Below, in pieces: positions 61,701 through 64,000 of a stretch of DNA of 64,000 nucleotides (positions within the stretch are counted from its first letter, which is position 1; each line of letters opens with the position of its first letter). A model generated the notes under the pieces. It searched no databases and was not told the origin of the DNA. It saw only the letters and a list, made by a program, of their open reading frames with translations. The stretch comes from Planotetraspora sp. A-T 1434. GTDB lineage: Bacteria; Actinomycetota; Actinomycetes; Streptosporangiales; Streptosporangiaceae. Location of the stretch: positions 104,735 through 168,734 of the forward strand of contig NZ_JAOEGB010000018.1 in assembly GCF_025420585.1 (NCBI RefSeq), given 5' to 3'. Made by a program: the position numbers and the translations under genes.

Positions 61701-63661
61701 GCGAGCGCGTCAGGCGTCACCTCGGCCGCGGGAGCCTCCCCGGACGTCAGGTCGTCGACGGCGACGGGCGTGCAGGGCCACTCGTCGTACGCGAGGTCGC
61801 GTTGCGTGAGTGCGACCCGGATTCCGGCGGCGGTGATGATGCCGTCCCGGCGCGCCCGCGGCTGGGAGGTGTCCACGGGGACGTAGGAGCAGCCCGCCAT
61901 CAGGGCTCCGAAGACCGCCACCACCTGCTGCCAGCCCTTGTCGGCCACCACCGCGACCAGGTCGCCCGGCCGGCAGGCGTGCTCGTCGCGCAGGGTGGCG
62001 GCGACGGCCGCGGCGCGGGCGGTCAGCTCGGCGAAGGTCAGGGTCCGGCCGTCGGCGATGACGGCGGGAGCGCCGGGGGTGCGGAGGGCCTGAGCGAGCA
62101 CGCCGTCGTGCAACAGGCCTTCGGGCAGGGGCCCGCCCGTGGCGTTGACGGCCGCGCGGCGACGCAGTTGCTCCTGTGGGAGCCGGGCGGGCGCGGCCTC
62201 GAGCCAGCGGTCGTCGCCGGTGGCCAGGGCGCGTAACAGTTCCTCGTACGCGGCGAACATGGCTTCGGCGACGCCTTCGGGCAGCACGCCCTCGCGGACG
62301 TCCCAGTTGCTGACGAGGGTCGCGCCGCGTTCGATGTTCTGGCAGTCGATCCAGACCTGGGGGGTCTGGCTGATGCCGTACCCGGGATCGGGGAAGGCCC
62401 GCTGGGTGCTCTCGCCACGCAGGCCGATGGCACTGGTGAAGACGACGGGCATGAGCGCCGCCGCGCCGCCGCGGCGGCGGGTCAGCTCCCGCAGGACCTC
62501 GACGCCGGAGTAGAGCCGGTGGTCCAGGTCGGCCCAGAGCGTGGCCTGCAGTTCCTTGGCCCGGTCGTGGAAGGGCGCGTCCGCGTCCTGGTCGACCGCG
62601 AGCAGGCTGACCGAGGTGAAGTCGCCGACCAGCAGGTCCGCCTGCGGGTGGACGGGCGCCCGGTTGAGCAGCGTGATGTCGACCGTGAACCGCGGCTTGG
62701 CGCTCCACAGCCCGATGATCTCCGTGTACGCGGCGAGCACCGCGCCCGACGGGGTGATCCCGTGCCGGGCGGCGCGTTCGCGCAGGCCGGACCACTCGTC
62801 CGCGGACAGCGTGAGCTCGTGCCTGGCGAACCTCGCCGCTCCCGGCGCGGGGGGCAGGATCGGCAGTTCCGGGGCCGGGGGCAGGTCGTCGATCCGGTCG
62901 AGCCAGTAGTCACGGTCGCGTTCGTAGCGGGAGCCGGTGTGGGTGCGGCGTTCGGCTTCCAGGTAGTCGCGGAAGGTGATCTCCAGCGGCGGCAGCGGCT
63001 CGTCCGGCCGCTCGTAGCGCGCGGCCAGCTCGTCGAGCAGCACCTGGATGCTGACGAAGTCACAGATGAGGAAATCTATGGACAAGTGCAGGACACTGCG
63101 GTCGGGCTCGCGGCTCACCTTCAACGAGAACAGCGGCCAGGCGTCGGTGCGGTAGACCATGTGGTCCAGCTCGCCCCGGGTGAAGACGGCCGGGCGCTCG
63201 GCGACCTCGATGACGTACTCGGGCACCTCGGGCAGCACCCTCTGGGCCCCACCCGGTTCGATGACCGCGCGGAGCATGTCGTGCCGCGCGATCAGGTCGT
63301 TCCACGCCGTCTGCAGCCGGCCGGCGTCGAGCGTGCCGCCCGGGAAGGCCAGCTCGCCGTAACCGTGGCAACCGACCCCGCCGTACGAGAACGCCTCGCC
63401 ACGCCCGAGCAGGTAGGCGGCCTGCACGTCGGTCACCGGGAACGGTTCGTGACGCCGCTCCGCCTGGTGGACCGCGACGGGCCCGCGCGCCTCACCCAGC
63501 AGCGCGAGCACCTCGTCCTTGTGCTCGGAGAGGGCGGCCTTTCTGCTCTCCGTGAGTACGCCACGGGGGGCGCGGAAGCGCAGTCTGCCGTCTTCCTCCC
63601 ACAGCCGCACTCCGAGCGCCCGCAGTTCTTCGACCAGCCTCGCACCACCACGGGCAGTCAC
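58787..63661 (-). CDS. NRPS: docking-Cy-A(MT)-T-degenerate TE, cysteine-specific
   Basis: 1624 residues. 1-60 is a TubC-type docking domain (GGARLVEELRALGVRLWEED). ~70-500 is a heterocyclisation domain with DFLICDFVS (the DxxxxDxxS motif, ~196). The A domain begins ~530 with A3 HTSGSTGIPKGVMITH (~663). Pocket residues lie in GFDLSVYDLFG, LWNSVPAQ, ALLSGDW and SLGGATEAAIW, reading D-L-Y-N-L-S-L-I-W, the cysteine code. After A8 (~904) a methyltransferase is inserted, with VLEVGAGAGGLTAEVL at ~1140. A10 STGKIDRAAL is at ~1365 and the T domain FTLGGDSLLAARL at ~1423. The tail resembles a shortened thioesterase with VVGCGAGAPLALELARHL, Gly replacing the nucleophile Ser. The layout is that of PchF. 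Confidence 0.95.
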   Translation of the reverse strand: MTARGGARLVEELRALGVRLWEEDGRLRFRAPRGVLTESRKAALSEHKDEVLALLGEARGPVAVHQAERRHEPFPVTDVQAAYLLGRGEAFSYGGVGCHGYGELAFPGGTLDAGRLQTAWNDLIARHDMLRAVIEPGGAQRVLPEVPEYVIEVAERPAVFTRGELDHMVYRTDAWPLFSLKVSREPDRSVLHLSIDFLICDFVSIQVLLDELAARYERPDEPLPPLEITFRDYLEAERRTHTGSRYERDRDYWLDRIDDLPPAPELPILPPAPGAARFARHELTLSADEWSGLRERAARHGITPSGAVLAAYTEIIGLWSAKPRFTVDITLLNRAPVHPQADLLVGDFTSVSLLAVDQDADAPFHDRAKELQATLWADLDHRLYSGVEVLRELTRRRGGAAALMPVVFTSAIGLRGESTQRAFPDPGYGISQTPQVWIDCQNIERGATLVSNWDVREGVLPEGVAEAMFAAYEELLRALATGDDRWLEAAPARLPQEQLRRRAAVNATGGPLPEGLLHDGVLAQALRTPGAPAVIADGRTLTFAELTARAAAVAATLRDEHACRPGDLVAVVADKGWQQVVAVFGALMAGCSYVPVDTSQPRARRDGIITAAGIRVALTQRDLAYDEWPCTPVAVDDLTSGEAPAAEVTPDALAYVIHTSGSTGIPKGVMITHRAALNTVRDIDARFAVGPGDRVLGLAGLGFDLSVYDLFGPLAAGGCLVLPSPDRRGDPAHWAELIAEHGVTLWNSVPAQLQMLHDYLRATPSVTLPTLRVALLSGDWIPVPLPDQIRRRVPGLAVVSLGGATEAAIWSIIYPIDEVDPSWRSIPYGVPLTNQTFHVLDRRMRPCPDWVPGELYIGGAGVAEGYLNDPERTAARFVTQAGERLYRTGDLGRYLPDGVIEFLGREDFQVKIRGHRIELGEIEAALAAHPDVAGCAVVVDGTPPLDRRLTAFAEPARRRPPPLPAISADAAELRAAVEQPDYLDYLRVLDQVALGVMLDAFRAAGLFEGGRHGMDEIYAATGVLPRHRRLVRRFLNALVEEGVLTELDGAYELVKAPDRSWPDIEGDRALLDYFRTAGEHLPALLRGAENPAALLFPEGRLEITDTLYAGTLFNQWAGRTAGQIVAQLAAGQPEPVRVLEVGAGAGGLTAEVLAALDDISEGTPAFADYLYTDLSPFFLGEARRRFAGRDDIRYAAFDLDEDIRTQGLTPGCADVIVAGDVLHATRDVAATLGRLRELLAPGGWLVFVEMTRDHHQIMASLEVLVRLDEETGDFLDQRRGTDRTFLSAAEWASMVSGAGGEPAACLPTGDGPLAEIGIRVFAARFKADRARLDPVHLHDHLAERLPEYMLPRLQIVDSLPYGSTGKIDRAALQAWLTPAVEQAAAAGGEEPRTDLERRVAAIWSEVLGAPGVARDQDFFTLGGDSLLAARLIGRVIEEIPEAARAYFDELLRHILEHPTVAALATHLTSHATTSTTTSTAGAAEENAVLTPLGGTGPGRYLVVGATDEVLEVLRDLGTAWRVTTEGDADRLLADAVAATPGDAPVRVVGCGAGAPLALELARHLSEAGHDVAGLTLVEPEMGAAKPDLYAGDVTLVGAPLAWWSDVCLGELRIHGADDLWEALR

Positions 63662-64000
63662 AGTTCACCCTCCTCGAAGTCCGCCCAGAAGTCCATGTGG
63701 TCCAGGTCAGGATCAAGTCGCGCCCCCACGGCCACGGCCAGGTCCGCGACGGTCGGCCGGGCCAGCAGGTCCCGCAGCGGCACGTCGGCCCCGAACCGGT
63801 CGCGCACGACGGCGACCAGCCGGGTGGCGAGCAGGCTGTCGCCGCCGAGGGCGAAGAAGCTCTGCCCGCGCCCGGGCGGCGGGCATCCCAGCAGTTCGGC
63901 CCACACGGCCGCGAGCCCGGTTTCGAGCCCCGGCCTGGGTGGTTCGTCGACGGGTTCGGACACGGCGCAGAGCCGGGCCGTCGCATCCCGGTCGATCTTG
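63658..64000 (-). CDS. NRPS, C-terminal end of an upstream module (continues beyond window)
   Basis: The open frame enters from the right edge and ends at 63658, overlapping the next NRPS start (GTGA). The first visible residues KIDRDATARL are the A10 end of an adenylation domain, so the full gene encodes at least an A-T module. The T domain is FFALGGDSLLATRLVAVVRD with Ser in GGDSLL. After it comes an acidic tail, DPDLDHMDFWADFEEGEL, which fits a short linear docking motif for the TubC-type domain of the next protein. The start codon at 63963 that could be read as a small carrier protein is internal. Confidence 0.88.
   Translation of the reverse strand, partial: KIDRDATARLCAVSEPVDEPPRPGLETGLAAVWAELLGCPPPGRGQSFFALGGDSLLATRLVAVVRDRFGADVPLRDLLARPTVADLAVAVGARLDPDLDHMDFWADFEEGEL

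Noticed and set aside
58820..62236. Two long plus-strand frames opposite the NRPS gene
   Set aside because: They follow the third-position GC of the NRPS codons and show no recognisable domain.
63658..63963. Stand-alone 101-residue carrier protein
   Set aside because: The frame is open upstream to the window edge and the residues before the apparent start (KIDRDATARL) are the end of an adenylation domain, so it is part of a larger NRPS.

Overview
The window is high-GC, densely packed actinobacterial chromosome. An actinobacterial rbpA, F420-type luciferase-like oxidoreductases, many cytochromes P450 and a large secondary-metabolite locus point to a filamentous actinomycete, probably of the Streptosporangiales (Nonomuraea or Streptosporangium-like). 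That placement is inference from gene content.

Layout. (1) 1-7.5 kb is ordinary chromosome: the end of an MFS transporter, rbpA behind a sigma-R-like promoter and followed by a terminator, a MarR regulator, an APC permease, a methyltransferase, a small exported protein, a HAD protein and a histidine phosphatase. Gene remnants (peroxiredoxin, nucleotidyltransferase) lie between them. (2) 7.6-18.1 kb is a catabolic-looking island: P450, SDR, hydantoinase A/B pair, two luciferase-like oxidoreductases, a PhyH dioxygenase, a phosphotriesterase-like hydrolase and a dimeric-barrel protein. Every transcription unit in it starts at a CAAGC-N4-GCTTG inverted repeat, but no regulator gene is present. 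(3) 18.1-21.1 kb is a boundary: an MFS exporter, a decayed ArsR-type regulator and a small DNA-binding protein. (4) 21.1-64.0 kb is a biosynthetic gene cluster that continues past the right edge.

The cluster has two assembly systems. One is a reducing type II polyketide/fatty-acid-like set in one translationally coupled leftward operon (36.7 to 21.1 kb): thiolase, CoA-transferase, ketoreductase, double-hotdog dehydratase, ACP, two ketosynthase/chain-length-factor-like pairs, hydrolase, tandem-hotdog thioesterase, isomerase-like protein, class II aldolase, acyl-CoA ligase, P450, and flavin monooxygenase with its reductase. The other is a pyochelin/yersiniabactin-like NRPS branch (64.0 to 52.9 kb): end of an upstream NRPS, a Cy-A(MT)-T protein whose A domain reads as cysteine-specific, a saccharopine-dehydrogenase-like protein, a thiazolinyl imine reductase, a type II thioesterase, molybdo-hydroxylase small subunits and a carbamoyltransferase. 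Between them lie an aryl-AMP ligase, an AMP ligase plus ACP, two P450s, a PPTase, a molybdo-hydroxylase large subunit, three O-methyltransferase-fold proteins, another methyltransferase, a ferredoxin and flavin monooxygenases.

Working model (inference): the type II system builds an unsaturated acyl chain that becomes a decorated aryl acid. The DhbE-like ligase activates this acid in place of salicylate, and the NRPS attaches and cyclises cysteine to give N-methylated thiazolidine/thiazoline rings, with O-methyl and carbamoyl tailoring. Four divergent promoters in the cluster share an AT-rich AGATACRAG-like motif that may be the pathway operator.
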